Shown here piece by piece: positions 17,559 through 26,888 of a stretch of 64,000 bases of DNA. The DNA lies in NCBI RefSeq assembly GCF_900101885.1, contig NZ_FNAN01000005.1, positions 186,001 to 250,000 of the forward strand. The letters are read 5' to 3'. The notes under the pieces are model-generated. The model worked only from the letters and a program-made list of their open reading frames with translations. It did no database searches and was not told the DNA's origin. The position numbers and the translations under genes were made by a program. Origin of the DNA: Dyadobacter soli. Lineage in GTDB: Bacteria; Bacteroidota; Bacteroidia; Cytophagales; Spirosomataceae. Within the stretch, counting starts at the first letter, position 1. Each line of letters starts with the position of its first letter.

Positions 17559-18308
17559 TCATGGCTTCCGGGCGATATAGGAATGATCCGCCAAAAGATG
17601 TGAATTAAGCCATTCTGTGGGTTTCGGGCCCGGATCCATTTTCGGAAGCCGCAGCGTTCTGAAAAAGCTCTTCGCGACGCGCATACGCTTTTTGAATGTG
17701 TAAGAGGTTTCACCAAATGCATTACCCGGCCGCTGCACAGTTACGGCGGCGCACTTTAAACCAGCTTTGGCAATCAACCCGATCAGATAGGGGGAATAGG
17801 GTAAGTAGGGAGCAAACCGGACGGCCGCATCTTTTTTCAGCACCATAAACAACCCTGCATTCATCGGCACCTTCCTTCCTGAAAACCAATGTACCATTCC
17901 TTTGAAAAAATACGAGGTAAGCAGCCGGCCGGGCGATTCATACTGGCCCTGACGTTTGGCAAACACAACATCTATACCCGGTTGCATTGCATTGATCAGC
18001 GTCGACAAATTCTCAGGCTCGTCCTGCAAATCGGCGTCCATGGTAGCGACCAGTTCTCCGTGGGCGAATGCCATTCCCACGATCAGCGCATTGCTCTGGC
18101 CGGCATTCTTTTTTAGATTAATAATATGAAATGCAATATCGGGCGGCAACTCGCGAAGAATAGCCAGTGAATTGTCCGGTGAAGCGTCGTTGACATATAC
18201 AATCTCGCATGCAATGGGCAACGACGCGGCTACCTGGCTGATCCGCTTGTGTAAAGCCGCCAGCGTCGAAGCGCTCTTGTATACCGGAATGATAATGCTG
18301 ATCATCAA
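17559..18308 (-). CDS. Family 2 glycosyltransferase
   Basis: 249 aa. GT2 hallmarks: 'SIIIPVYKSASTL' at the N-terminus, 'YVNDASPDNS' and the DXD-type 'MDADLQDEPE' near residues 94-103. No C-terminal membrane helices, so it resembles the soluble, DPM1-like polyprenyl-phosphate glycosyltransferases. It is the last gene of a tightly packed cluster (17559-21583) in which each start overlaps the preceding stop. It probably adds a sugar to a polyprenyl carrier or glycan made by the cluster. After the stop the sequence up to E2 (17327-17558) holds no convincing gene. Confidence 0.87.
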   Translation of the reverse strand: MMISIIIPVYKSASTLAALHKRISQVAASLPIACEIVYVNDASPDNSLAILRELPPDIAFHIINLKKNAGQSNALIVGMAFAHGELVATMDADLQDEPENLSTLINAMQPGIDVVFAKRQGQYESPGRLLTSYFFKGMVHWFSGRKVPMNAGLFMVLKKDAAVRFAPYLPYSPYLIGLIAKAGLKCAAVTVQRPGNAFGETSYTFKKRMRVAKSFFRTLRLPKMDPGPKPTEWLNSHLLADHSYIARKP

Positions 18309-19249
18309 TAACCCTTTGTGTAGTCGACGATATTCAGGAGCGTTTCCCCACGCATGTAGCGCGCGAGATTTTCTTCAAAAAGAGGCTGCCATTTAAATTC
18401 CGGGCCTTCGAGGCTGCGGCCTACGTGCGGGGTGATCAAAATCCCCGGCTCGGCCCACATCGGATGCGACGCGCGCAATGGTTCTTCTTCGAAAACATCC
18501 AGCGCGGCCCCGGCCAGTTTGCCGCTCCGCACACTTTCAAGTAACGCCTGGTCGTCGAGCGTGCCGCCTCTTCCTATATTGACCACAAATGCGTGGCGGG
18601 GCAGCTGATCCAGGATTGCACTGTTCACGAAATGGTGCGTTCCCGGGGTTTTGGGCAGGCAAATGATCAATGCGTCCGTTTCGGGTAATTGCGCCTGCCA
18701 GTTTTGCTGTCCGAAGAGAGTAATACCTTGCTCTTCCGAGTCATCGGGCCGGTTTCGTACTGCCGACACCCGTCCGCCCATCGAAGTGATCATACGTGCA
18801 ATCTCCTGCGCCAGGCTTCCCCATCCGAGGATCAGGCACCGGCTGCCGTGCAATGTGCGTAGCCTGTGTCGTTGCCACGACCGCTCACGTTGCTCGTCGC
18901 GGAGCAGATGGAGGTTGCGGAAAAGCGCAAGCAGCAGCGTGAGGGTATGCTCTGCCAATTCGGCATCGTATACGCCCCGGGCGCAGGTAAGGGTGATGCT
19001 TTTATCGAGCAGTCGTTGTTTTTCGGTTAAAATAATGTCGACACCGACGGAGTTGGACTGCATCCAGCGAAGCTTTTTTGCAAAAGGTAGACTTTGAATG
19101 AAGTAGCGGTTCCCAAGCACTATTTCGGCATCCTCTATAAACCTGCAAGCTTCTTCCAACGAGTGCGCAACTGCTATTTCGTGACCCGGCGCGGCTTGCC
19201 GCAATCGCTGCAAATGGGCCGCTACCGGCTCGTACATGAGTAGGATCAT
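18305..19249 (-). CDS. D-isomer-specific 2-hydroxyacid dehydrogenase (NAD-binding)
   Basis: 314 aa. The Rossmann fingerprint 'ILGWGSLAQEIARM' lies near residues 140-153, and the catalytic set is visible: Arg in 'NIGRGGTLDD', Glu in 'FEEEPL' and His in 'ITPHVGRS'. This family reduces 2-oxo acids to D-2-hydroxy acids or the reverse. It overlaps the genes on both sides by four bases. Next to an HpcH-like aldolase, which would yield a 2-oxo acid, a sequential aldolase/reductase route is plausible, but the product is not known. Confidence 0.87.
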   Translation of the reverse strand: MILLMYEPVAAHLQRLRQAAPGHEIAVAHSLEEACRFIEDAEIVLGNRYFIQSLPFAKKLRWMQSNSVGVDIILTEKQRLLDKSITLTCARGVYDAELAEHTLTLLLALFRNLHLLRDEQRERSWQRHRLRTLHGSRCLILGWGSLAQEIARMITSMGGRVSAVRNRPDDSEEQGITLFGQQNWQAQLPETDALIICLPKTPGTHHFVNSAILDQLPRHAFVVNIGRGGTLDDQALLESVRSGKLAGAALDVFEEEPLRASHPMWAEPGILITPHVGRSLEGPEFKWQPLFEENLARYMRGETLLNIVDYTKGY

Positions 19250-20097
19250 GCGTGATGCGGATTGGTGGTCCAGCGTTCCACTTGCTCGCGGAATGCCTGG
19301 AAATCGGCATGTGCCTCTTCTTGCGACCGGTTCCGGGCTTCGTCGTAAGCTTTGCGGATATGATGTACCATGTGTTCCATGCTGTGGGTGGCGTGGTCCT
19401 TGATGAACGTGCGGCGCAGGAAGCTGAAATCGATTCCTAGGCGGGCATATTCGTTGATAAGGTACTTGCTGGCGATAGGCATTCCGTTGGGTGGGTAGGT
19501 AACGCCGCCAGCTCCAAGAGGTATTTCGAAATGCCTGCGAATGTCGGTTACGGTTTCGTTCATAAGCGGAACGAAGATATTCCGGCTGTTTTGCTGGATA
19601 TGCAGGTCGTTCAATCCAATATAGGCCCGGCGAAGGGGCAGCTTGCTGAGTTCGGCCATGCAGTCGAGCGCCGAAATCGTTTCGATCAGGATATTAAAAC
19701 CGGCCCTGCCGCCGATCATTTGTAATGTGTCGCGGGCCTCGGAAACGGTTTGTACCATCGGTAGAAAGATCTCGTCTGCACCCGCGCGCAATGCAAGCTC
19801 CACCTCCTCGTGCGTATGCTCGTGTGAAAAGCCATTGATCCTGCATATCAGCTTACCTTCCGGGGTTGCTTCCCGGACACGGCAGAGGTCGTCATACGTA
19901 TCGTAGTTGATCTGCGTGTCGAAATTTTCCTGCCGTAACTTTTTCCCCTGATTTTCCCAATCGACAATAATGCCGTCCACCCCGGCAGCAATGGCCGTTC
20001 GGACGATCTCCGGGTCTTTCGAGAATAGAAACAGCTGAAAATGGTTGGGTAAATTTGGATTCACAAGGCTCTTGTTTTCTGTGCAACGATCAGACAA
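19246..20097 (-). CDS. HpcH/HpaI aldolase-like protein
   Basis: 283 aa, a single TIM-barrel domain. 'GVDGIIVDWENQGK' corresponds to the first active-site strand; the usual DGEH motif of HpaI here reads DWEN, so the general base His is replaced. Metal-ligand positions appear kept: Glu in 'ILIETISAL' and Asp in 'GLNDLH'. Relatives cleave or form C-C bonds with pyruvate or acetyl-CoA enolates. The start overlaps the upstream methyltransferase by 37 bases; a later start was not obvious. In this cluster it may build or break a keto-acid precursor of a surface glycan or lipid. Confidence 0.8.
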   Translation of the reverse strand: MSDRCTENKSLVNPNLPNHFQLFLFSKDPEIVRTAIAAGVDGIIVDWENQGKKLRQENFDTQINYDTYDDLCRVREATPEGKLICRINGFSHEHTHEEVELALRAGADEIFLPMVQTVSEARDTLQMIGGRAGFNILIETISALDCMAELSKLPLRRAYIGLNDLHIQQNSRNIFVPLMNETVTDIRRHFEIPLGAGGVTYPPNGMPIASKYLINEYARLGIDFSFLRRTFIKDHATHSMEHMVHHIRKAYDEARNRSQEEAHADFQAFREQVERWTTNPHHA

Positions 20098-20855
20098 CTG
20101 GTACCAAAAGGGATCTTCTTTTTCTTTCGAATGGCATTCACCTCCCAGCTTAGCAAACCTCTCAGCAAGCGTGCGGTGGTCGGGCGGCCGGCCATGTGCT
20201 CGTTTCGTTTTTTGTCCGGAGTATTATCTTTTTTGATGCCAAATTTTTCAGGTAATACCCGCGCAAGCCACATGGGCGCCCACACGAGTGAGAAAAAATA
20301 GGTCGCATAAGTAACTTTGAAACCCGTTTTAGCCAGCAATACGGTGAGCTGCGGGAGCGTATACCGCCTGAAATGCCCAAGCTGCACATCGTTTTCCGAC
20401 CACAAGCTCTGGAATGCGGGGACGGTCAGCATGATCCTTCCGTCGGGAGTAAGCAGGCGGTTGATGTTTTCGAGAAACGCCTTGTCGTCTTCAATATGTT
20501 CCATCACATCGAAGAACCCCGCTGCGGGAGCGGTTCCGTTCACCTGGGCCGCGTATTCTTCCAGCGTGCTTTGGATGGTCGACCGGATGCCTCGCTTCCT
20601 CGCATTTTCGATACCGGTGGCATAAGGTTCCACCAGCGTCACATTGTAGCCTGCATTTTGCATGGCCAATGCGGTAATGCCGTTCCCTCCGCCAATGTCG
20701 AGGAAATCCTGTGGGAAGTCGTTGGCCTTCATGGTTTCTACAAGGCATCCATTCCGGTGCTGGTACCAGAACGACATGTCCTCCATTTCAAAACACACCG
20801 AATTCCCGTCGTCCGGATAGGAAACAAGCCATTTTTCTCTGTTTTCTTCAATCAT
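20061..20855 (-). CDS. SAM-dependent methyltransferase, class I
   Basis: 264 aa. Motif I reads 'FLDIGGGNGITALAM' near residues 51-65, followed by an acidic residue in 'VTLVEP'. 'FDVMEHIEDDKAFLENI' and 'LTPDGRIMLTVPA' are the usual later motifs. The N-terminal 'MSFWYQHRN' is typical of methyltransferases found in glycan and polyprenol clusters. The C-terminal part contains a hydrophobic segment, so it may lie at the membrane. It is embedded in an overlapping gene run, and the acceptor is unknown. Confidence 0.85.
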   Translation of the reverse strand: MIEENREKWLVSYPDDGNSVCFEMEDMSFWYQHRNGCLVETMKANDFPQDFLDIGGGNGITALAMQNAGYNVTLVEPYATGIENARKRGIRSTIQSTLEEYAAQVNGTAPAAGFFDVMEHIEDDKAFLENINRLLTPDGRIMLTVPAFQSLWSENDVQLGHFRRYTLPQLTVLLAKTGFKVTYATYFFSLVWAPMWLARVLPEKFGIKKDNTPDKKRNEHMAGRPTTARLLRGLLSWEVNAIRKKKKIPFGTSCLIVAQKTRAL

Positions 20856-21583
20856 CGTTTTTCTGCTGTGATGATCTGGAAAGGCAGAAATGTGTTCAGT
20901 CCCGGGATTTTTTCAAGGACCGGCTCACTTTTCTGGCCTAATGCCGTATTGGAGAAGAAGGGTGGGTAAAAGCCAAATCTTTTGATATTCAAATTCTTCC
21001 AGCCCGCGTATTCCGCCGCACTGAACAGTTTCTTTTTGGTCATGTCGGCCACGCCTTTGTCGCCTTCCCACGACATCCCGGGCGTGAGCGCGATTTGCAG
21101 GTAGTAAAGCGGATTGTAGGCGTTGGGTTCAAGAAACACGAGTTTGCCACCCGGTTTCGCGATGCGGTACATGGCCTGGAAGCATGCATGCAGGCTGTGA
21201 AAATGGTGCAGCGCCATAAAACCCATTACCACATCAAACTGGTCGTTCAGCTCCTCGGGCGCGTCGAGGATGTCGGCGGCGTGGAGTTTAACGGGAAACT
21301 TGTTGTCGTTGTACACGAGCAACTGCTGCAAAAGGAACGGCGAAAGGTCGAGCCCTTCCACCTTGTAACCCTGGGCAAGGAAGTTCAGCGTGTATTTTCC
21401 CATTCCACACGCGACGTCGATGATCCGGTCGTTTTTTTTGATCCCCGCAAAATCGATGACCTCCTTCACATGCCTGCGCACGTAAGGCGAGGCAACCGGT
21501 ATCATGGTTTTTTTGATTTTGTGCCCGAAATAATCGAGTTGCTGGTTGTTGTGGAATTTGATGTTGGAAACGACGATGCTCAT
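20852..21583 (-). CDS. SAM-dependent methyltransferase, class I
   Basis: 243 aa from the ATG complementary to 21581-21583; a further upstream Met at 21652 gives a leader without methyltransferase character. Motif I is 'IIDVACGMGKYTLNFL' (about residues 55-70) with the ribose-binding acidic residue in 'GLDLSPF'. 'FDVVMGFMALHHFHS' and 'PGGKLVFLEPN' follow. It is distinct from the neighbouring methyltransferase and shares the four-base overlap with it. The 'EPN' motif is common in methyltransferases of small-molecule or lipid pathways. Substrate unknown. Confidence 0.86.
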   Translation of the reverse strand: MSIVVSNIKFHNNQQLDYFGHKIKKTMIPVASPYVRRHVKEVIDFAGIKKNDRIIDVACGMGKYTLNFLAQGYKVEGLDLSPFLLQQLLVYNDNKFPVKLHAADILDAPEELNDQFDVVMGFMALHHFHSLHACFQAMYRIAKPGGKLVFLEPNAYNPLYYLQIALTPGMSWEGDKGVADMTKKKLFSAAEYAGWKNLNIKRFGFYPPFFSNTALGQKSEPVLEKIPGLNTFLPFQIITAEKR

Positions 21584-21694
21584 AAACAATGGGATTCCGT
21601 TTTTGTGTGGTAATATACGCAAAAATGCTCCCGGAGAACAACCGCCAGCCAACGAGTTTTCTATCGGTTACGAATAATTCCTATCGAATATACT

Positions 21695-23392
21695 TCATTG
21701 ATTATTAGTAACTTCATATAGACTTACGTGCCATATCGCCGAATTGAATATCGCCAGCTTGCGCAAACCGGACTTTTCGGGATCACGAATGTTTTCTACG
21801 GATAAAATATAGTCGCATTGCAGGTCGCGCAGTGCATCGTGCGAGAGCGTGATCGTACGGTCGTGAGGGGGCATTCCGCGCGTCATGTGTGTTTCAAAAT
21901 AGGGGAGTTGCTGGTCGTAAACGATCAGGCATTGGCTGCCCCAGAAATCGAAGAAGCCCTTGTTACTACCATTCTTTTCGAGTTCGCCGGCGATGATTTT
22001 GCGGAACTTGTGCTTGTAGGGCAGTGGATAATTGCTCGAATATCCGTCGATGGTACGAAGGCCATTGTATTGCGCCACAGCCGGTGGAATGCCGATACTA
22101 GCCACACGGTAACTTTTCTGTGGTTTACCGATGGCTGTTTTGATGTTGTCGAACATCCGTTCGGCGTAATAATCTTCGTAGGTGAAAATGTAGTGGTAAG
22201 GAACGATTGTGATGATCTTTTTGAAAAAGCGCTCGTAGTAGGTAGGCTGGTAGGCGAAACAAACCGTTAATTGGAGTGCGGCCACGACCACCAGCGTGCG
22301 GGTTTGGTATTTTGGAATAATAAGCAGAAAAGCCTGCGCTGCCGCAATGTGCCAGAGCATTTGCAGGAAAATATGAAACCTTTCCAGGCTGAACATCCGG
22401 AGCACGTCAGAGCCATTCCGGAGTGCAACCAGCGGCCCCCAGTTTAGTAATGCAATGTAAAAGCATATCACCACGATAACAGACAACGTCGCGGTAAGCG
22501 CGCGTGGGACCTCCCTTCGCCGAAGAACATGCAGTGCATAAGTCAGGCACACAAACGGCAGCAGCACGAAAGTATGCAGCGACAGCGCCACATCGACATT
22601 GCCGAGCAGGAAGTACCGCGCGAATATTTTCAGGCAAACGCCTAACGATACGGGGAACCGCTGCATTTCAGTGCGGTGCGAAACAAACCCTTCGCCGCCG
22701 AGCAAGTTCTGGATCAGGTCGATTTTCGTGGCGAGGTATACCGCCAGCAGGATAGCAAATGCAAGAAGCAGCCGCCTGACCGGCCGTTTTTGAACAATAT
22801 CCCAACCGATCAGCACCCCGAATGCAAAGAGAATGAATACACCGGCAGACTGAAAATTGGAAGTAAACGGAAACGCCGCCAAAATCAGCCAGTTCCAGAT
22901 CGCGGGCTTCGCATTCCGGATGTTAAGGATCACAAAAAGGAGGAGAGGCTGGCCCGCAATGCTCAGTCCCCAGGTAGGAAGAAAAGGCGTAAACGCAAAC
23001 GACAATGCCAAAAATGCCGAAACGGAATCGCTAACCCCTAAATGTCGGCGGCATAACAACCACATACCCACCAGCGCAGCCGCGCTGATGAAGATATTGT
23101 AAACTTGAAAAGCGTAAAAGGTAGGCAGCAGGAGGTTGAGCCAGTAGTATACATTATAGGTACTTACGAGCGTGAATTTCGGTACACCACCCATAAAAGG
23201 CTCGATGATCGCGTACGGGGGTGCCCATGCGTACGCGGGCTGCGTGGCGAGGCGGTACCATACCACAAAGGAATCGAGCGAGTCGAAGGCGTTGAAGAAT
23301 GCGCCGGGACCGAGGAAAATGGTGGGCGCGTGATAAAGCAAAAATACCAGCAATAACCCCCTGAGGTAGTACTGCTGGTATTTTGCTTTCAT
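21695..23392 (-). CDS. Large multi-pass membrane protein, possible glycan-assembly protein (YfhO/DUF6044-like)
   Basis: 565 aa with about ten to twelve hydrophobic segments in the first 370 residues and a soluble C-terminal domain of about 190 residues. After the first membrane helix comes a long loop with 'DSLDSFVVWYRL' and 'PFMGGVPKF', a position where GT-C glycosyltransferases place acidic residues. This resembles YfhO/DUF6044-type membrane proteins, which use polyprenyl-linked sugars. It starts 11 bases after lepA and precedes the methyltransferase by 111 bp, so it may connect lepA transcription with the cluster. Function is inferred only from topology. Confidence 0.7.
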   Translation of the reverse strand: MKAKYQQYYLRGLLLVFLLYHAPTIFLGPGAFFNAFDSLDSFVVWYRLATQPAYAWAPPYAIIEPFMGGVPKFTLVSTYNVYYWLNLLLPTFYAFQVYNIFISAAALVGMWLLCRRHLGVSDSVSAFLALSFAFTPFLPTWGLSIAGQPLLLFVILNIRNAKPAIWNWLILAAFPFTSNFQSAGVFILFAFGVLIGWDIVQKRPVRRLLLAFAILLAVYLATKIDLIQNLLGGEGFVSHRTEMQRFPVSLGVCLKIFARYFLLGNVDVALSLHTFVLLPFVCLTYALHVLRRREVPRALTATLSVIVVICFYIALLNWGPLVALRNGSDVLRMFSLERFHIFLQMLWHIAAAQAFLLIIPKYQTRTLVVVAALQLTVCFAYQPTYYERFFKKIITIVPYHYIFTYEDYYAERMFDNIKTAIGKPQKSYRVASIGIPPAVAQYNGLRTIDGYSSNYPLPYKHKFRKIIAGELEKNGSNKGFFDFWGSQCLIVYDQQLPYFETHMTRGMPPHDRTITLSHDALRDLQCDYILSVENIRDPEKSGLRKLAIFNSAIWHVSLYEVTNNQ

Positions 23393-23403
23393 ATTTGAAT
23401 TTG

Positions 23404-25191
23404 CTAGTTGATCTTCAAAACAGCCATAAATGCTTCCTGCGGAATTTCTACATTACCAACCTGACGCATCCGCTTCTTCCCTTTTTTCTGTTTTTCAAGC
23501 AGCTTGCGCTTGCGGGAAATATCACCACCATAACATTTGGCCAAAACGTCTTTCCGCATCGCTTTTACTGTTTCGCGGGCGATGATTTTCTGACCAATGG
23601 CCGCCTGGATAGCGATCTCGAACATCTGACGCGGGATCAGCTCGCGCAGTTTTTCGCAAAGCTTCTTGCCCCATTCATACGATTTCGATCGGTGTACGAT
23701 GGCCGACAATGCATCCACCGCCTCGCCATTGAGCATTACGTCGAGCTTCACCATGTCCGACTCCTGGTAACCTGCCAGTTCGTAGTCGAGCGAGGCGTAA
23801 CCTCTCGATATGGTTTTGAGTTTATCAAAGAAATCAAATACCACCTCGGCCAGCGGAATGAGGAATTGGAGCTCCACGCGCTCGGCAGTGAGGTATATCT
23901 GGTTTTTGAGAATACCACGCTTGTCCATACACAGGTTCAGGATCGGGCCGATGTAGTCCGATTTGGTGATGATCTGTGCATTGATGTATGGCTCTTCGAT
24001 GTACTTAATGTGGTTAGGCTCAGGCATTTCTGACGGCGCGCTGATATTCAGCAGTTTGTCTTTCGTCGTCAAAACCCGGAACTGTACCGATGGCACCGTC
24101 GTGATCACAGTCATATCGAACTCGCGTTCCAGACGTTCCTGGACGATCTCCATGTGCAGCATTCCGAGGAAGCCACAACGGAAACCGAAGCCGAGCGCCG
24201 CGGAAGTTTCAGGTTCCCAAACCAATGCCGCGTCGTTCAGCTGCAATTTCTCCATCGCCTCGCGAAGCTCTTCGAACTCGCTGGTATCCACTGGGTAGAT
24301 TCCGGCGAATACCATCGGTTTAACCTCCGAAAAGCCGACGATCGCTTCGCTGGCAGGACGGTCGATATGGGTGAAAGTATCACCTACCTTCACCTCTTTG
24401 GCCACTTTGATACCCGAAATCAGGTAACCCACGTCGCCGCATTCTACCACTTGCTTGGGGATTTGCTGCAAACCGAGCGTACCGATTTCGTCGGCGAAAT
24501 ATTCCTTGCCGGTCGCCATGAACTTCACCTTGTCGCCTTTCTTGATGCTGCCGTTTTTCACCCGGAAAATTACCTCGATACCGCGGTAAGAGTTGAAAAC
24601 CGAGTCGAAGATCAATGCCTGCAAAGGTCCTTCCGGATCGCCGACGGGCGCTGGGATACGCTCCACGATCGCATTCAGGATGTCCTCGATACCAATTCCT
24701 TCCTTGCCGCTGGCCGGGATAATATCGGCACGTTCGCAACCCAAAAGGTCAACCATTTCATCCTTGATCTCCTCGGGCATGGCACCGGGAAGGTCGATTT
24801 TGTTCAGAACGGGGATGATGACCAGATCATGGTTGATCGCCAGGTAGAGGTTGGAGATCGTTTGCGCTTCGGTACCCTGTGAAGCGTCCACGAGCAGCAA
24901 TGCGCCTTCGCAGGCGGCGATCGAGCGGGAAACTTCGTAGGAAAAGTCCACGTGCCCCGGGGTATCGATCAGGTTCAGTATATATTCTTCTCCTTTATAA
25001 ATGTAGTTCATCTGGATCGCGTGGCTCTTGATCGTGATGCCGCGTTCGCGTTCCAGATCCATATTGTCGAGCAATTGCGCCTGCATTTCGCGCTGCGATA
25101 CAGTTTTGGTAAATTCCAGCAGACGGTCCGCCAGGGTACTTTTCCCGTGGTCAATATGGGCAATAATGCAAAAATTACGGATTTTCTTCAT
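23404..25191 (-). CDS. lepA: Elongation factor 4 (LepA), ribosome-associated GTPase
   Basis: 595 aa, full length. G-motifs: '[10 protein letters not shown]' (P-loop), 'DTPGHVDF' and 'NKIDLPGA'. The LepA-specific C-terminal domain with '[19 protein letters not shown]' is present, which separates it from EF-G. LepA acts on ribosomes in assembly and translation, remodelling stalled complexes. A candidate promoter is seen at 25246-25274. The gene is highly conserved and is not expected to belong functionally to the downstream glycan cluster, although it is probably cotranscribed with it. Confidence 0.98.
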   Translation of the reverse strand: MKKIRNFCIIAHIDHGKSTLADRLLEFTKTVSQREMQAQLLDNMDLERERGITIKSHAIQMNYIYKGEEYILNLIDTPGHVDFSYEVSRSIAACEGALLLVDASQGTEAQTISNLYLAINHDLVIIPVLNKIDLPGAMPEEIKDEMVDLLGCERADIIPASGKEGIGIEDILNAIVERIPAPVGDPEGPLQALIFDSVFNSYRGIEVIFRVKNGSIKKGDKVKFMATGKEYFADEIGTLGLQQIPKQVVECGDVGYLISGIKVAKEVKVGDTFTHIDRPASEAIVGFSEVKPMVFAGIYPVDTSEFEELREAMEKLQLNDAALVWEPETSAALGFGFRCGFLGMLHMEIVQERLEREFDMTVITTVPSVQFRVLTTKDKLLNISAPSEMPEPNHIKYIEEPYINAQIITKSDYIGPILNLCMDKRGILKNQIYLTAERVELQFLIPLAEVVFDFFDKLKTISRGYASLDYELAGYQESDMVKLDVMLNGEAVDALSAIVHRSKSYEWGKKLCEKLRELIPRQMFEIAIQAAIGQKIIARETVKAMRKDVLAKCYGGDISRKRKLLEKQKKGKKRMRQVGNVEIPQEAFMAVLKIN

Positions 25192-25245
25192 GAAAGTAGT
25201 TCCTATTCCAATGCTTTGAATATATAGTTCAGGTCAAAGCAATCA

Positions 25246-25274
25246 CAAAATTACGAGGGTAATTAATATTTCAA
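25246..25274 (-). promoter_or_regulatory. Bacteroidota-type promoter of lepA
   Basis: On the minus strand TTG (25272-25274) is followed after 18 bases by TAATTTTG (25246-25253), which matches the TAnnTTTG -7 box. Predicted transcription start is near 25239, leaving a leader of about 50 bases before the lepA ATG. Confidence 0.5.
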
Positions 25275-25317
25275 GATGTTTTCAAACAGAAGTTGAAACT
25301 AAAAATGACAACCCTGC

Positions 25318-26370
25318 TCACAAGCTCGCGGGACGGACCGCCTGCGCGATACGCTTACGCTGCGGCCAGGCGTAAAGACAGAACGCGAGGATCGTGAGCA
25401 TGACAAGGGGTAATAATTTGCCATAACGGACCATTGCGGCAGTCAGGACGGTCATTGTCAGTAGGATAGCGGGATGGGGTAAAAAGTGCAGGGCGGTTCT
25501 CAGCCAACTGGCCGGGGATTCTTTCGGGTTCTCAGTACATGGACTGATCTGATCATTAAAATCGAATATTTTTAAGCATTTCAGGAGCACGCCACTGTGC
25601 AACCGGCTGTTGCAAGCCAGGTGCCGGGGCCAGGTCAGTAAAGAACCATAGGCCGTTACCAGCGCGAAAAGGAACGGCCCGAAAGTCATGTGCATCAATA
25701 AAACCATCGGCAAGTGCAGTACCAGCGCCATGAGCATGGCGTAGATGATCGTTTTGCGGCGGAGCAGCAGGATGGCAATGGCCATTTGCAGTACAATAAC
25801 CCCGATCCCCATGATCTGGGACAGAAAACCTGCCGGGAATGCACGGGCCAGTTTCATATAGGACGCTATCTGATGTTTGGTCACGAGCAGTGTTTCCATG
25901 CTGGCGCCAGTCCACCAATCGTTATCGGTAACCTTGTTCAGGTCGGCGCCGAGGTAGAGTACCACCAGCTGGAAACGGATCAGGTCGGTTCCGGTGACGT
26001 CGTTGCTGAGTGCAGTACACAGGAATACGCAGCCGGTAAATAGGTGTGCGACAGAAATGCATATCTGGCAAGAAAGCAGCCCGGTAAGGAATGCCATGCC
26101 GACGCCCAAAGCACCCAGCCGCACAAACTGCGAGAACATCATTAATGCAATACCGCCCATAAATAGCAGCCTGACGCCCGTATTGAACTGCTCGTCGGTA
26201 CCCAGCTGATCGAGCAAACCCACGAGGGGATAGAACCGGCCGCTGCCCTGGTTGCCGTTGAAAGGGAATTCTTTCGTGAGCATGAGGTAAACAGCCAGAA
26301 ACCGCACGGCGAGGACCAACTCCGGCGCGACAGCTTTTCCTTTGATATAGAAAGGGTTGAAATGGCGCAT
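25318..26370 (-). CDS. HTTM-like (vitamin-K-dependent carboxylase-related) integral membrane protein
   Basis: 350 aa from the ATG complementary to 26368-26370; upstream in-frame codons up to 26520 overlap the preceding gene and are low-complexity. About eight or nine membrane segments are visible. 'LIRFQLVVLYLGADLNKVTDNDWW' is typical of the HTTM domain shared with gamma-glutamyl carboxylases. The catalytic C-terminal domain of true carboxylases is absent, so this is a membrane-only form of unknown activity. It starts five bases after the 118-aa gene and is divergent from the tetR efflux operon, and thus may share its operator. Confidence 0.72.
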   Translation of the reverse strand: MRHFNPFYIKGKAVAPELVLAVRFLAVYLMLTKEFPFNGNQGSGRFYPLVGLLDQLGTDEQFNTGVRLLFMGGIALMMFSQFVRLGALGVGMAFLTGLLSCQICISVAHLFTGCVFLCTALSNDVTGTDLIRFQLVVLYLGADLNKVTDNDWWTGASMETLLVTKHQIASYMKLARAFPAGFLSQIMGIGVIVLQMAIAILLLRRKTIIYAMLMALVLHLPMVLLMHMTFGPFLFALVTAYGSLLTWPRHLACNSRLHSGVLLKCLKIFDFNDQISPCTENPKESPASWLRTALHFLPHPAILLTMTVLTAAMVRYGKLLPLVMLTILAFCLYAWPQRKRIAQAVRPASL

Positions 26371-26375
26371 AAGGC

Positions 26376-26732
26376 TCAGCGGCTGGCTTTCCACAAATAA
26401 GTCCGTTCCGGCGCCCCATTGCGGCGGTAGGTAATCCTGACGCTGTCGGGGTTGCCTGGTTTTTGCGCTTCCACCGACTCGACCAGCCGCCGCAGATTGC
26501 CGGATGCGTGTGCTTCCCACTGCGATTGCGCTATACTATAACGTGACTCAACAGCCTGTTTTTCCCAGGTTTGGCCATTTTCAAATGCATCGATCCGGTA
26601 AAATACCTGCGTGGTATGCGGCGCCCAGGAGAGCGTCCGGGTGTCCTGTGTGAGTTCGTAAAGTGTGTTAATGAGCTGCGCCGACAGAAAAAGCAGCCCG
26701 GGAAGCCATTTTTTGAGTGTGGAAGAAGTCAT
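26376..26732 (-). CDS. Small membrane-anchored protein of unknown function, partner of HTTM-like gene
   Basis: 118 aa from the ATG complementary to 26730-26732. Residues 8-27 form one hydrophobic helix, either a signal anchor or a signal peptide; the remainder is polar and would lie in the periplasm. No known domain was recognised. In HTTM operons a short single-span protein often accompanies the membrane component, which supports it as a real gene. It begins about 67 bp from the 42-bp palindrome at 26800-26841, so its promoter is probably controlled by the divergent TetR regulator. Confidence 0.65.
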   Translation of the reverse strand: MTSSTLKKWLPGLLFLSAQLINTLYELTQDTRTLSWAPHTTQVFYRIDAFENGQTWEKQAVESRYSIAQSQWEAHASGNLRRLVESVEAQKPGNPDSVRITYRRNGAPERTYLWKASR

Positions 26733-26799
26733 GGGTGTATAGTAAATTTTCAGATCATAGTGGATTACAGCAATTTGGGTAAAAGGTAATGAAAAAGCA

Positions 26800-26841
26800 T
26801 TAACCAAAATATTTAATCAAATGATTAAATATTTTGGTTAA
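26800..26841. promoter_or_regulatory. TetR operator: 42-bp perfect palindrome in the divergent promoter region
   Basis: Two perfect 20-base arms (26800-26819 and 26822-26841) around a central AA. The core TTAATCAAATGATTAA (26813-26828) recurs at 27558-27573 before the efflux operon. The right arm overlaps the TTTG -33 box of the tetR promoter, so binding would block transcription. The arms are much longer than a typical single TetR site and may hold nested dimers. Confidence 0.75.
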
Positions 26842-26864
26842 ATCAAAAACAGGTTTTACCTTTG
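26833..26864 (+). promoter_or_regulatory. Bacteroidota-type promoter of the tetR gene
   Basis: TTTG (26833-26836), 20-base spacer, then TACCTTTG (26857-26864), a perfect TAnnTTTG box. The predicted start near 26871 leaves a leader of about 18 bases before ATG 26889 and would exclude the in-frame TTG at 26862 as a start. Confidence 0.65.
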
Positions 26865-26888
26865 GCAAAACAAACTGAAAATGGACTG

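Noticed and set aside
17380..17562. 60-codon minus-strand frame overlapping the GT2 stop
   Set aside because: Composition is not protein-like and no motif is visible. The other two frames of the same stretch are similarly open for short distances.
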